From Shewanella piezotolerans WP3 (GTDB lineage Bacteria; Pseudomonadota; Gammaproteobacteria; Enterobacterales; Shewanellaceae): DNA of 64,000 bases. Under the pieces are notes generated by a model that did no database searches, was not told where the DNA came from, and saw only the letters and a list, made by a program, of their open reading frames with translations. The stretch's first letter is position 1. Each line of letters begins with the position of its first letter. Shown here in pieces: positions 38,820-47,552 of this stretch. The position numbers were made by a program, and so were the translations under genes. The DNA lies in contig NC_011566.1 in NCBI RefSeq assembly GCF_000014885.1, positions 4,648,501 to 4,712,500 on the forward strand, written 5' to 3'.

Positions 38820-39656
38820 TTACATCATCCGCTCTGACTGAAAGATCTGTTTCACTATCGCTTTTCGTAGTGATGCTTGTTGTATATTGGTCAGATCTAG
38901 GTTTAACGAAAAATAAACAGTTCGCTCATCAGTTTCTATCCAGCCTATCCACCAGCCGATATATTCGTCGCCTTTATTGGCGAAGCCTGTCTTGCCAAAG
39001 ATACGATAATCATCATTCGATTCAGCTAACATCACCTGTTTGATGATCTGCTGTGAACGACGGCTCATGGATAACTTCTCATCGTGCAATTTTTGCAAAA
39101 ATTGCAGCTGCTCGATTGCGCTTATGCGTATATCCCCATTAAGCCAAAAACTTTCCAGTTCGGGGCCCAGCTTCTGGTTACCATACTCTAGGCTTGCCAG
39201 CATATTAGCCATCCGCTGTTTACCTATATCTCGGGCAATTTGTTGGAATATTGGTACGACTGAATACTTGAATGCGCTTGTAAAGGTGTGGTCTTGGTTC
39301 CAAGCTTTAAAGGCACGCTGTTGCCTATCCCACGGATAGGCTTGTTCAGCATCTGCAACCACCTCTAACTCCAAACCAATTAATCCATTGGCAATCTTAA
39401 AGGTCGATGCAGGAATGAAGCCTTTACTAGCTCGACTTAGATCGTTAGTGGTTAATGTCTGCTTCAGGGGATCAAAAAGCACTAACACTCCCTCAACTGA
39501 GTGTTGCAGAAATACTGAGTCCCAGTGTGTGGTTAACTGCGGCGCCAACCTTTGCTCAGTAAACTGAACGCTATGGTCATCATTATCACTGGCATCAACA
39601 ATGAGTGCTGCTGCAGCCAAAATGGTGAACAGCAACAGCGATATTAATTTTGTCAT
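38820..39656 (-). CDS. Class D (OXA-type) beta-lactamase, OXA-48-family relative
   Basis: 278 residues with a signal peptide. Active-site motifs are all intact: S84-T-F-K87 (nucleophile and carbamylated Lys), S132-V-V, Y158-G-N and K222-T-G. SVVP, SFWLNGDIRISA and GWWIGWIE are words shared with OXA-48. It hydrolyses beta-lactams in the periplasm. The loop after KTG, important for carbapenem hydrolysis in OXA-48, has the same length here but reads FANKGDEYI rather than the YSTRIEPKI I recall, so carbapenemase activity is uncertain. The genes on either side (lysR, C15 peptidase homologue, carboxylase) match the chromosomal neighbourhood known for OXA-48-like genes. It looks like a native gene, with no insertion sequence nearby. 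Confidence 0.93.
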   Translation of the reverse strand: MTKLISLLLFTILAAAALIVDASDNDDHSVQFTEQRLAPQLTTHWDSVFLQHSVEGVLVLFDPLKQTLTTNDLSRASKGFIPASTFKIANGLIGLELEVVADAEQAYPWDRQQRAFKAWNQDHTFTSAFKYSVVPIFQQIARDIGKQRMANMLASLEYGNQKLGPELESFWLNGDIRISAIEQLQFLQKLHDEKLSMSRRSQQIIKQVMLAESNDDYRIFGKTGFANKGDEYIGWWIGWIETDERTVYFSLNLDLTNIQQASLRKAIVKQIFQSERMM

Positions 39657-39924
39657 TTGTCATCTCTTAGTATTTCCGTGCAAATGCACCGAACTTTATA
39701 TCGATAATGATAACGCTTAATAAGTTTCAAAATGTGGCAATATGAGGAGCAATTGTGGCGAAATAATGGCAATAGCAGCCATCCAAAGCTGAATAATTAT
39801 TCCTCGCTTTCAATGCATTGTCGGCTAAGGCATACTGAGGCGAATGAGCTAATAGCCTGAGAGTTCAGCTTTTACTGCTTACAGCCAGTAGCAAAAACTG
39901 AGAATAATAACAAAGGACCTAGTA

Positions 39925-41085
39925 ATGAAATTATCTAGCATGGCACTTGTCGCCACAGCACTTTTTGTTGGCACAACTTCAACCGCTGCTTTTGCCAAAC
40001 TCGATGTTGAAGAGGCTAGATTACCAGCTGCAACAGAGGCGATGCCTGAAGTTGTCAGTCGCTACCAAGCATTTGTTAGCAACCTTGCTGACAAATACAC
40101 CCTGCACTCTGATGAGCTAAAAATCACTCAAATGGTTGCTCACCAAGGATTACGTCTATGGCAGCAAGCGGTAAGAGATGTGCAATCAGGTCACTTGGAT
40201 GATCGCTCTTTGTATTGGAATCGTCTTGCGATGCGAGAGCTACTTAAAACACAAAAGCCTGATTTTAATATTGCTGCATGGCAGCGAGATATCCTTATCA
40301 AAGCTGTTGAAAAATCATCACGGGGTTTAAGTGACATCGCTTTTAAAGATGATGTCGAGATTAAAATACTACTCACCGGATTTGACCCTTTCTTCCTCGA
40401 TCGACATATCGACCAGAGTAATCCATCGGGCTTAGTCGCGTTAGCACTCGATGGCTACCGATTCATGGTTAATGGTAAGCAAGCTCAAATTGAAACCGCG
40501 ATGATCCCAGTACGGTTTGCCGATTTTGATGACGGGCTTATTGAGTCAATTCTCACTCCCATCTATCGTGACAACAGCGTTGATATGATCTTTACCGTCA
40601 GCATGGGCCGCGACGAGTTTGATATTGAACGCTTTCCGGGGCGTAATCGCAGTGCTGCAGCGCCTGACAATCTAAATGTTTTAACCGGTGCCAACAAGCA
40701 GGCACCAATCGCTCCCCTGGTTAATGGTGGCACACTCAATGGGCCAGAGTTTGTGGAGTTTTCCCTGCCGATAGCAGCAATGCAGACAGTTGAAGGACCT
40801 TGGAAAGTCAATGATAACCATATGGTATCGACATTAGCACAGGGCGAGTTTCAAGCGAAATCATTAGGGCAGCTGCAAAATGCTATTTCGGTTGAAGGTT
40901 CTGGCGGAGGCTATCTCTCCAATGAGATCTCCTACCGCGCCATATTATTGCAAAAACAGTTCAATAGCAGCATTCCCGTCGGCCATATCCACACACCGCG
41001 TATTGCCGCATACGACGTTAAAGTCGAGCACGATATTGTCGAACAAGTGAGAGCTATGGTAGAGGTTTCCGCAACAACGCTCTAA
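39925..41085 (+). CDS. Secreted C15 (pyroglutamyl peptidase I) homologue lacking the catalytic cysteine
   Basis: 386 residues. Signal peptide (cleaved near TTSTAAFA), an N-terminal extension of about 120 residues, then a C15-type domain: ILLTGFDPFF (about 148-157), the Glu box MGRDEFDIERFPGRNRSA (E235) and the His box GHIHTPRI (H356). The position of the nucleophile (normally a ...YLCN... context) reads GGYLSNEIS, so Ser332 replaces Cys, and the protein has no cysteine at all. Cytoplasmic Pcp enzymes are near 215 residues, so this is a long, exported variant. It may be inactive, a Ser-type variant, or a binding protein. It lies divergent to the beta-lactamase. RBS AAAGGA precedes the ATG. Confidence 0.88.
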   Translation: MKLSSMALVATALFVGTTSTAAFAKLDVEEARLPAATEAMPEVVSRYQAFVSNLADKYTLHSDELKITQMVAHQGLRLWQQAVRDVQSGHLDDRSLYWNRLAMRELLKTQKPDFNIAAWQRDILIKAVEKSSRGLSDIAFKDDVEIKILLTGFDPFFLDRHIDQSNPSGLVALALDGYRFMVNGKQAQIETAMIPVRFADFDDGLIESILTPIYRDNSVDMIFTVSMGRDEFDIERFPGRNRSAAAPDNLNVLTGANKQAPIAPLVNGGTLNGPEFVEFSLPIAAMQTVEGPWKVNDNHMVSTLAQGEFQAKSLGQLQNAISVEGSGGGYLSNEISYRAILLQKQFNSSIPVGHIHTPRIAAYDVKVEHDIVEQVRAMVEVSATTL

Positions 41086-41174
41086 GCATGTCAGCACTGG
41101 CATGGCACATTTGACTCAGGTAATATTGATGAACTCGCAATTCGCGAGTTCATCAACCGTGAGTTACCGATTCA

Positions 41175-41735
41175 ATGTTCAAAGCGCTTAACCCTTTCAA
41201 GTCTAAACAATTAAAAGCCAACTCCCTGGTAGATCATCCGCAGGCGACATTCACCGATCCTCTGCAGCAATCAATAGTGGCTCAGGTAGAAGATTGTTAT
41301 CAAACCGCGGAATCGGCATTGTCACGGCAGTTCCCACGGCCAGAGGTTAACTTTAAACTACGCGGAAAAAGCGCTGGTACGGCACATTTGCAACTCAACA
41401 AGCTACGCTTTAATCCACTGCTATTAAAAGATAATCCTCAAGCATTTATCGATGATGTGGTACCTCATGAGATCTGTCATTTACTAGCCTTTCAGCTCTT
41501 TGGCAGGGTTAAACCTCACGGCATTGAGTGGCAACGCTTAATGCGGCAACTTTACCAACGCCAGCCCCGTACGACCCACAGCTTTAACACTCAGTCAGTA
41601 GAGGGCAGAACTTTTGAGTATTTCTGTGGCTGCGGTTCAGTAAACCTCAGTATTCGACGTCACAATAAAGTTGTACGTGGAGACAGTCAGTACCGTTGTC
41701 GTAAATGCGGTCAAAACTTGCGTAATACAAAATAA
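41175..41735 (+). CDS. sprT: SprT-family zinc metalloprotease-like protein
   Basis: 186 residues. The zinc-protease motif HEICH (in VVPHEICHLLAFQLFG), a downstream HGIEWQRLM His, and a C-terminal zinc ribbon with FCGCG...CRKCGQ match SprT. The family has the fold of Spartan/Wss1 proteases; its bacterial function is unclear. The ATG is at 41175, 90 bp after the C15 gene. It is followed by endonuclease I, as in many gammaproteobacteria (sprT-endA-rsmE-gshB), which supports the call. Confidence 0.93.
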   Translation: MFKALNPFKSKQLKANSLVDHPQATFTDPLQQSIVAQVEDCYQTAESALSRQFPRPEVNFKLRGKSAGTAHLQLNKLRFNPLLLKDNPQAFIDDVVPHEICHLLAFQLFGRVKPHGIEWQRLMRQLYQRQPRTTHSFNTQSVEGRTFEYFCGCGSVNLSIRRHNKVVRGDSQYRCRKCGQNLRNTK

Positions 41736-41832
41736 AACTGATAGCTTAATCGCGTCAAATATTGCCCCAACCCTATAGCTAACTTACAATCGCCGCCAAC
41801 GAACAGAGAATTCGTCAGTACGGGGATTAAGA

Positions 41833-42582
41833 TTGAACAACGCTGCATTTAAAGCGCTCTTATTAGCGCTTAGTATTATAGGGTTTACTCCTTTACAGAG
41901 CTTCGCCGAAGCCAAGCAACCAACCAGTTTCAGTCAAGCAAAACGCTTAGCCAAAAAGCTTTATATTGAGTCTTTGCCAATCAGCAGCTTTTATTGTGGT
42001 TGTGACATTAAAGTTGAAGGTAAAAAGTGGCGTACTGATTTTAGCCGCTGTGGCTATCAGGTGCGTAAGCAGCAAAAAAGAGCCGCGAGAATTGAGTGGG
42101 AACATATCGTCCCGGCGTGGGAGTTCGGTCATCAACGCCAATGTTGGCAACAAGGAGGCCGTAAAAATTGTGGAAAAACGGATAAACTCTTTAAGAAAAT
42201 GGAGTCGGATCTACACAACTTAGTCCCCGCTATTGGCGAAGTGAATGGCGATCGCAGTAACTATCGCTTTAGCCAGTGGAATGCCAAGCCCGTACAATAT
42301 GGTCAATGTGAGATAAGCGTGGACTTTAAATCTCGAAAAGTGCAGCCGCCTAGCTATACTCGAGGGCAAATAGCCCGCATTTATCTTTATATGCAAAGAA
42401 CCTATGCGTTACAAATATCCAGTAGCCAATTAAAGTTATTTAAAGCATGGGATAAAAGCTATCCAGTTGATACTATTGAGTGCAAGCGAGATCAAGCTAT
42501 TGCAAATGTACAAGGTAATCACAATCATTTTGTACAAACTCAGTGTCAGCAACTAATCTCAGCATCGAACATCGCAGAATAA
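41833..42582 (+). CDS. endA: Endonuclease I (periplasmic or secreted DNase)
   Basis: 249 residues with a TTG start at 41833 (GGGG seven bases upstream; the alternative later starts would lose the signal peptide ending ...PLQSFA). The mature protein has the endonuclease I motifs FYCGCD, RIEWEHIVPAWEFG, CGKTDKLFKKMESDLHNLVP and GEVNGDRSNYRFSQW, with eight or so cysteines forming disulphides as in Vvn/EndA. It cuts double-stranded DNA non-specifically outside the cytoplasm. This is the third extracellular nuclease in the window. Followed 14 bp later by rsmE. Confidence 0.94.
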   Translation: MNNAAFKALLLALSIIGFTPLQSFAEAKQPTSFSQAKRLAKKLYIESLPISSFYCGCDIKVEGKKWRTDFSRCGYQVRKQQKRAARIEWEHIVPAWEFGHQRQCWQQGGRKNCGKTDKLFKKMESDLHNLVPAIGEVNGDRSNYRFSQWNAKPVQYGQCEISVDFKSRKVQPPSYTRGQIARIYLYMQRTYALQISSSQLKLFKAWDKSYPVDTIECKRDQAIANVQGNHNHFVQTQCQQLISASNIAE

Positions 42583-42596
42583 GGCAAACCTGTACC

Positions 42597-43328
42597 ATGA
42601 GAGTTCCAAGAATTTACCAAGCCTCTTCGTTGGCTATTGATGAAACAGTGTCACTACACGAGGAAGCTGCAGGTCATGTCGGCCGCGTCCTGCGAATGGC
42701 TGCAGGAGAGCAAGTCTGTTTATTTAATGGCGATGGTAATAATTATCTGGCTGAAATTCTCAGTGCCAGTAAGAAAAACGTCGCGGTAAAGGTCTTATCT
42801 TGTGAAAGCAACGACAGCGAGTCGCCACTGCATCTACATCTAGGTCAAGTGATCTCCCGCGGCGACAGAATGGACTTTACCATTCAAAAGTCTGTCGAGC
42901 TGGGTGTTAACACCATTACACCGCTTTTCTCTGAGCGCTGTGGAGTCAAATTAAGCGGTGAGCGATTAGAGAAAAAGATCCAGCAGTGGCAAAAAATAGT
43001 CGTTAGCGCCTGTGAGCAATCTGGCCGCAGTGTGGTGCCGGTTATTCGCCCCGCCATGCAACTGAGTGACTGGTGTGCAGAAGAGACAAGCTCGCTGAAG
43101 ATCAACTTGCACCCTAGAGCCTCACACGGGGTTAACGGGCTCTGTTTACCTAACAATCGTGTACGTTTGGTTATTGGGCCTGAAGGTGGTTTATCTGCAA
43201 CTGAAATCACCATGACCGAAACCCATAAATTTACCGATGTACTGCTTGGCCCAAGAGTACTGCGCACCGAAACCGCGGCGCTGACCACTATTACCGCTCT
43301 GCAGCTCAAATTTGGTGATATTGGTTAA
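42597..43328 (+). CDS. rsmE: 16S rRNA (uracil-1498-N3)-methyltransferase
   Basis: 243 residues from ATG 42597, the standard RsmE length; an in-frame GTG/ATG-like start at 42543 would overlap endA and is not conserved. PUA-like N-terminus (MRVPRIYQ, GHVGRVLRM, FNGDGNNYLAEI) and SPOUT domain with the trefoil-knot motifs LVIGPEGGLSATEI and LGPRVLRTETAALT. It methylates U1498 in 16S rRNA. Part of the endA-rsmE-gshB run. Confidence 0.96.
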   Translation: MRVPRIYQASSLAIDETVSLHEEAAGHVGRVLRMAAGEQVCLFNGDGNNYLAEILSASKKNVAVKVLSCESNDSESPLHLHLGQVISRGDRMDFTIQKSVELGVNTITPLFSERCGVKLSGERLEKKIQQWQKIVVSACEQSGRSVVPVIRPAMQLSDWCAEETSSLKINLHPRASHGVNGLCLPNNRVRLVIGPEGGLSATEITMTETHKFTDVLLGPRVLRTETAALTTITALQLKFGDIG

Positions 43329-43449
43329 ACTTAACGCTGCAGTGAATTAGCTGCGCCAATGATAAGAATATCAGTTCGATGCTGGAAAAACGGCTTAATA
43401 GCCCCCATGTTAGCAGTTGACTCGAAATATAGAATAAGGAACAAGTTCC

Positions 43450-44397
43450 ATGATAAAACTCGGTATCGTGATGGATCCCATCAGCGACATTAATATTAAG
43501 AAAGATTCAAGCTTTGCCATGTTAATGGCTGCCCAATCTCGCGGTTACCAACTGTTTTACATGGAGATGAATGATCTAGCCATGGTTAATGGCCAAGCGA
43601 TGGCGACCATGCGTGCATTAACAGTCAAACAAGATCCACTCGATTGGTATCAACTTGAAGCTGCGGTCGACACGCCGCTGGCCGATCTAGACGTTATTTT
43701 AATGCGCAAAGATCCCCCATTCGACACAGAATTTGTTTACTCAACTTACATGCTCGAGCGAGCCGAAGAGCAAGGCGTGTTAATTGTTAACAAACCGCAA
43801 AGCCTACGCGATGCTAATGAGAAACTGTTTACCGCTTGGTTCTCAGAGTTTACTCCAGAGACTGTGGTTACCCGTGATGAGCAACGTATTCGAGCTTTCC
43901 ATAAAGAGAAGGGGGATATCATTCTTAAGCCATTAGATGGTATGGGTGGCAGCTCTATCTTCAGAGTCAAAAAAGACGACCCAAATCTTGGAGTGATTAT
44001 CGAAACCTTAACCAATGAAGGTCAACAATACGCTATGGCGCAGGCCTTTATTCCGGATATTACCTCAGGTGATAAACGTATCTTGGTTGTCGATGGCGAA
44101 CCAGTGCCATACTCCTTAGCGCGAATTCCGCAAAAAGGTGAGACTCGCGGTAACTTAGCCGCCGGTGGACGTGGTGTTGCTCAACCTCTATCAGAGTCTG
44201 ATTGGCATATTGCCCGCACGATCGGTCCTGAGCTTAAAAAACGCGGTTTAATTTTTGTTGGACTCGACGTTATTGGTGACAAACTGACAGAGATAAATGT
44301 TACCAGCCCAACCTGTATAAAAGAGATTGAAGCTGCTTTTGATGTCGATATTAGCGGCATGTTGATGGATGCTATCGAAGCCAGAATCAACAAATAA
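43450..44397 (+). CDS. gshB: Glutathione synthetase
   Basis: 315 residues, the usual length. ATP-grasp enzyme joining gamma-glutamylcysteine and glycine. Motifs: KLGIVMDPI at the start, VILMRKDPPFDTEFVY, GDIILKPLDGMGGSSIFR (ATP-binding loop) and EINVTSPTCIKEIE near the end. Start ATG 43450 with AAGGAACAAG upstream. Followed 18 bp later by an alkaline phosphatase gene on the same strand. Confidence 0.97.
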   Translation: MIKLGIVMDPISDINIKKDSSFAMLMAAQSRGYQLFYMEMNDLAMVNGQAMATMRALTVKQDPLDWYQLEAAVDTPLADLDVILMRKDPPFDTEFVYSTYMLERAEEQGVLIVNKPQSLRDANEKLFTAWFSEFTPETVVTRDEQRIRAFHKEKGDIILKPLDGMGGSSIFRVKKDDPNLGVIIETLTNEGQQYAMAQAFIPDITSGDKRILVVDGEPVPYSLARIPQKGETRGNLAAGGRGVAQPLSESDWHIARTIGPELKKRGLIFVGLDVIGDKLTEINVTSPTCIKEIEAAFDVDISGMLMDAIEARINK

Positions 44398-44415
44398 CCT
44401 CCCTAAGGACTCGGT

Positions 44416-45720
44416 ATGACTTTTAGAAACACTTTTACTTGGGTCCTTAGTGCCCTTGCCATATTGCCGCTGTATGCAACAGCCAATATCGATATAACTG
44501 AAGCACCATCACGGCCTAAGAATATGATCATCATGGTTGGCGATGGCATGGGGCCAGCTTATACCAGTGCCTATCGATATTTTCAGAACAACCCTGATAC
44601 CGAAGAGATTGAGCAGACGGTGTTTGATCGTTTATTAGTGGGAATGGCTTCGACTTACCCCGCTAAGGAGAGCGGTTATGTAACTGATTCAGCAGCATCA
44701 GCGACCGCACTTGCCACAGGCTTTAAGAGCTACAATGGTGCCATCTCTGTCGATACCAATAAACGCCCATTGACCACTATCATGCAGATGGCAAAATCCC
44801 GCGGCATGTCAACGGGTGTGGCTGTTACCTCACAGGTAAACCATGCGACGCCAGCAGCCTTTTTAGTGCATAACGAAAGCCGCCGCAACTATGAAGCGAT
44901 TGCCACAGACATGCTGCAATCTGATGCCGATGTGATTTTAGGTGGTGGGCAAAAATACTTCTCTGAAGCACTATTAGGCCAGTTCAAAACCAAAGGCTAT
45001 CAACATATCGATGACTTAGCACAGCTTGAATCCATTGCTAAACCCAAAGTTATAGGGCTATTTGCCGAGGTGCAACTCCCTTGGGTGATAAACGATGTGG
45101 ACGCCAATACCTTAAGCCGTTTAACCCAAAAGTCTTTAGAGCTACTATCACAAAATGACAAAGGTTTCGTGTTATTAGTCGAAGGCAGTTTGATTGATTG
45201 GGCTGGACACAATAATGATATCGCAACCGCCATGGCCGAAATGCAGAGCTTTGCTAACGCAATGGAGGTTGTAGAGCAATATGTTCGCCAACACCCAGAT
45301 ACTTTGTTGGTGGCTACTGCTGATCATAATACTGGTGGGCTTTCTATAGGTGCAAATGGCGAATATGCTTGGGACTCTGAGCTACTAAAAGGGATTAGTG
45401 CTAGCCCCTCAAATATTAGTGCAACTGCCATTGCCAGTGACGAGTGGCAAACTGGGGTTAGTAAAAGCCTTGGTTTCGAGTTGAGCGCTTCAGAGTTGCA
45501 ACAATTAAGCAATGCACGTATGCAGGGCGATGAAGCTCTACAAACTGCACTTAAGAAACTGATTGATGTCCGCAGTAATACTGGTTGGACGACAAGTGGC
45601 CACACTGGTGGCGATGTGCAAGTATTTGCCGTAGGGCCTGCAGCAGATTTGTTTAAAGGCAATCAAGACAACACCCAAATAGCTGAAAAAATGATGACTC
45701 TGCTACCGAAAAAAGACTAG
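44416..45720 (+). CDS. Alkaline phosphatase (PhoA superfamily)
   Basis: 434 residues. Signal peptide (TFRNTFTWVLSALAILPLYATA), metal-binding MIIMVGDGMGPAYTS, the nucleophile Ser in VTDSAASATALATG, the later metal site EGSLIDWAGHNND, and ATADHNTGGLSI plus TTSGHTGGDV, giving a full set of zinc/magnesium ligands. Secreted phosphomonoesterase; the size and wording are those of the marine VAP/DEA-type alkaline phosphatases. It begins 18 bp after gshB, so it may be read from the same transcript, although a Pho-type promoter cannot be excluded. A terminator follows. Together with three extracellular nucleases it fits phosphate recovery from DNA. Confidence 0.95.
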   Translation: MTFRNTFTWVLSALAILPLYATANIDITEAPSRPKNMIIMVGDGMGPAYTSAYRYFQNNPDTEEIEQTVFDRLLVGMASTYPAKESGYVTDSAASATALATGFKSYNGAISVDTNKRPLTTIMQMAKSRGMSTGVAVTSQVNHATPAAFLVHNESRRNYEAIATDMLQSDADVILGGGQKYFSEALLGQFKTKGYQHIDDLAQLESIAKPKVIGLFAEVQLPWVINDVDANTLSRLTQKSLELLSQNDKGFVLLVEGSLIDWAGHNNDIATAMAEMQSFANAMEVVEQYVRQHPDTLLVATADHNTGGLSIGANGEYAWDSELLKGISASPSNISATAIASDEWQTGVSKSLGFELSASELQQLSNARMQGDEALQTALKKLIDVRSNTGWTTSGHTGGDVQVFAVGPAADLFKGNQDNTQIAEKMMTLLPKKD

Positions 45721-45737
45721 TAGTAACTATCTTAAAG

Positions 45738-45771
45738 GCTAGCTGGAATCCTGTGTCCAGCTAGCTTTTTT
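45738..45771 (+). terminator. Terminator of gshB-alkaline phosphatase
   Basis: A perfect 10-bp stem (GCTAGCTGGA / TCCAGCTAGC) with an 8-nt loop, followed by six Ts, starting 18 bp after the stop. Confidence 0.9.
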
Positions 45772-45877
45772 ATCGAACTTTAAAACCAGTCAATATATAG
45801 CCGTTCTAGCTGAAGGTGCAGAATTCAGTGGGAGATTAATCAAGGCATTGATTGCCACTAATCGTCACTCCCTTGGT

Positions 45878-45946
45878 AAAATTAATAACCTTGCCTCAAA
45901 ACCACTACACTCTCGCTGAGCGAGCAAATCTTTATACCGATTGGTA
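45878..45946. repeat. Truncated MITE family B (right end only)
   Basis: Matches the last about 70 bp of the element at 8192-8517 (shared CTCTCGCTGAGCGA and AAATCTTTATAC) and ends in TTATACCGATTGGTA. The left part is missing or too diverged to see. It is directly followed by TAA and then by the start of family A copy 2, so the two elements sit head to tail. Confidence 0.7.
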
Positions 45947-45949
45947 TAA

Positions 45950-46276
45950 TACCAATTGCATTAAGTATTTGGCCAGTTCAGAGCCCCTCAGTCTTTTCAA
46001 TTCAAAGCGCATCGGTAAAGAAATGGTTATTCCCTTTTAAGCCAATGCAAAGCAGAAGTGGAAAGACTGAGAGGCTCACGTAGTGCGGCTGAGGTTAAAC
46101 AAATTGGCAAAACGCTGTATGCTTCGCTATGGAATTTGGATATACGACTAAATGGATTTAGGAGGTAGAGCGAAGCAGGATGCCAGAGCCGAGAATAACT
46201 ATTAGCTCAAATCCCACTACTTGACTACAGCGTTTTGAATTCCCGCTGAATGGTCAAACTTTTAATGCAATTGGTA
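45950..46276. repeat. MITE family A, copy 2 (long form)
   Basis: 327 bp with perfect 15-bp terminal inverted repeats (TACCAATTGCATTAA / TTAATGCAATTGGTA) flanked by TAA on both sides. It contains the about 130-bp interior absent from copy 1 at 7695-7890, bounded by CGCTG on each side. It lies between the alkaline phosphatase terminator and rsmC. The small reading frames across it are repeat-derived. Confidence 0.85.
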
Positions 46277-46340
46277 TAAAGTGCATATTTAGGTCAGTTG
46301 GGTATAATTACTGCCACTTAACATTCGACCTTGAAAACTC

Positions 46341-47369
46341 ATGCTAACCAATGCTTCGCAAGTCCTTCTTAGAAATAGTGATTTATTCAAAGACCACTCT
46401 GTATTAGTACTCAACTATGAAGGTGATACGCTACCCAAAGCGCTATTAGAGAGTGCGTCGAGCGTAAGTGCTTTAGCACTGGATTTTCATCACCACCTTA
46501 TAATGCAGCCCTATGCAGCAAAAAATCTGCAATTGTATTTTGGTCATCAACTGCCTACCCAAGAGTGCTTTGATAGTGTCATCGTTTATTTTCCAAAAGC
46601 GAAAGCGCTCGCTCCTTACCTGTTTAATCTAGCAGGCAAGCACCTAAAGCCCCAAGGCCAGCTCATTGTGGTTGGTGAGAATAAGGGAGGTATTAAGTCA
46701 TTGCCTAAACAGCTCCCCGATTACTTCGACAAAGCATTTAAAGCAGATAATGCCCGTCACTGTATCGTATTTACCAGTGAGTTAAACCGGGAAGCACCTG
46801 AGATAAAGCTGCAAGACTGGTACAGCGAGTATCAACTGCAAACCCCACAAGGGGAGATCACCATTTGTAATATGGTCGGTGTATTTAGCGAGAAGAAACT
46901 CGATGAAGGCACTAAACTGTTACTCGAAAACCTACCCAAGATGCAGGGTAACGTGCTTGATTTTGGTTGTGGTGCAGGTGTTATTGCGGCAGCATTATTA
47001 ACAGCACAACCTAAGCTTACTCTTGATTGTGTCGACATTAATGCGATGGCGCTGACATCTTGTGATTTAACAATGCAAGCCAATGGGCTGAGCGCCAACA
47101 TTTTTGCATCCGATGGTATGGCACAAACAAGCGGCCACTACGATGGCATAATCTCTAACCCACCGTTCCACGATGGTTTGGCCAGTACGACTAATATCGC
47201 TACCGATTTTGTAAAAGCGGCAAGTGCTAATCTAATGCGAGGTGGACTGTTCCATATCGTTGCTAACCGCCACCTACCCTACTCCGATTGCATTGCTGAA
47301 AATTTCGGCGAAGTAAACGTCAGTGCCGAGAATAACCGCTACAAAATATACTCCAATATAAAACGCTAA
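46341..47369 (+). CDS. rsmC: 16S rRNA (guanine-1207-N2)-methyltransferase
   Basis: 342 residues, the standard length. An inactive N-terminal methyltransferase-like half is followed by an active half with the SAM site VLDFGCGAGVIAAALL and the catalytic ISNPPFHDGL motif of N2-guanine methyltransferases. It modifies G1207 of 16S rRNA. Start ATG 46341; upstream CCTTGAAAAC is a weak ribosome-binding site. Monocistronic in appearance. Confidence 0.95.
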   Translation: MLTNASQVLLRNSDLFKDHSVLVLNYEGDTLPKALLESASSVSALALDFHHHLIMQPYAAKNLQLYFGHQLPTQECFDSVIVYFPKAKALAPYLFNLAGKHLKPQGQLIVVGENKGGIKSLPKQLPDYFDKAFKADNARHCIVFTSELNREAPEIKLQDWYSEYQLQTPQGEITICNMVGVFSEKKLDEGTKLLLENLPKMQGNVLDFGCGAGVIAAALLTAQPKLTLDCVDINAMALTSCDLTMQANGLSANIFASDGMAQTSGHYDGIISNPPFHDGLASTTNIATDFVKAASANLMRGGLFHIVANRHLPYSDCIAENFGEVNVSAENNRYKIYSNIKR

Positions 47370-47552
47370 AGCAGAGCATAAAAGTATGTTATAAAATCTC
47401 TACTAGTTGATTATTCTGCAACCAATATAGTGTTACATTTTCAATGATATATTGGTCAAAAATTTTATATTTTATAATACCTAAACAATCACTTGTATGG
47501 TTATACTCAAAGGTAATCTCACTTATAAAAACAAATAACTGTAGGGATTTTC

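Noticed and set aside
45852..46040. 62-residue reading frame after the alkaline phosphatase gene
   Set aside because: It runs across the junction of two MITE copies and is repeat-derived.
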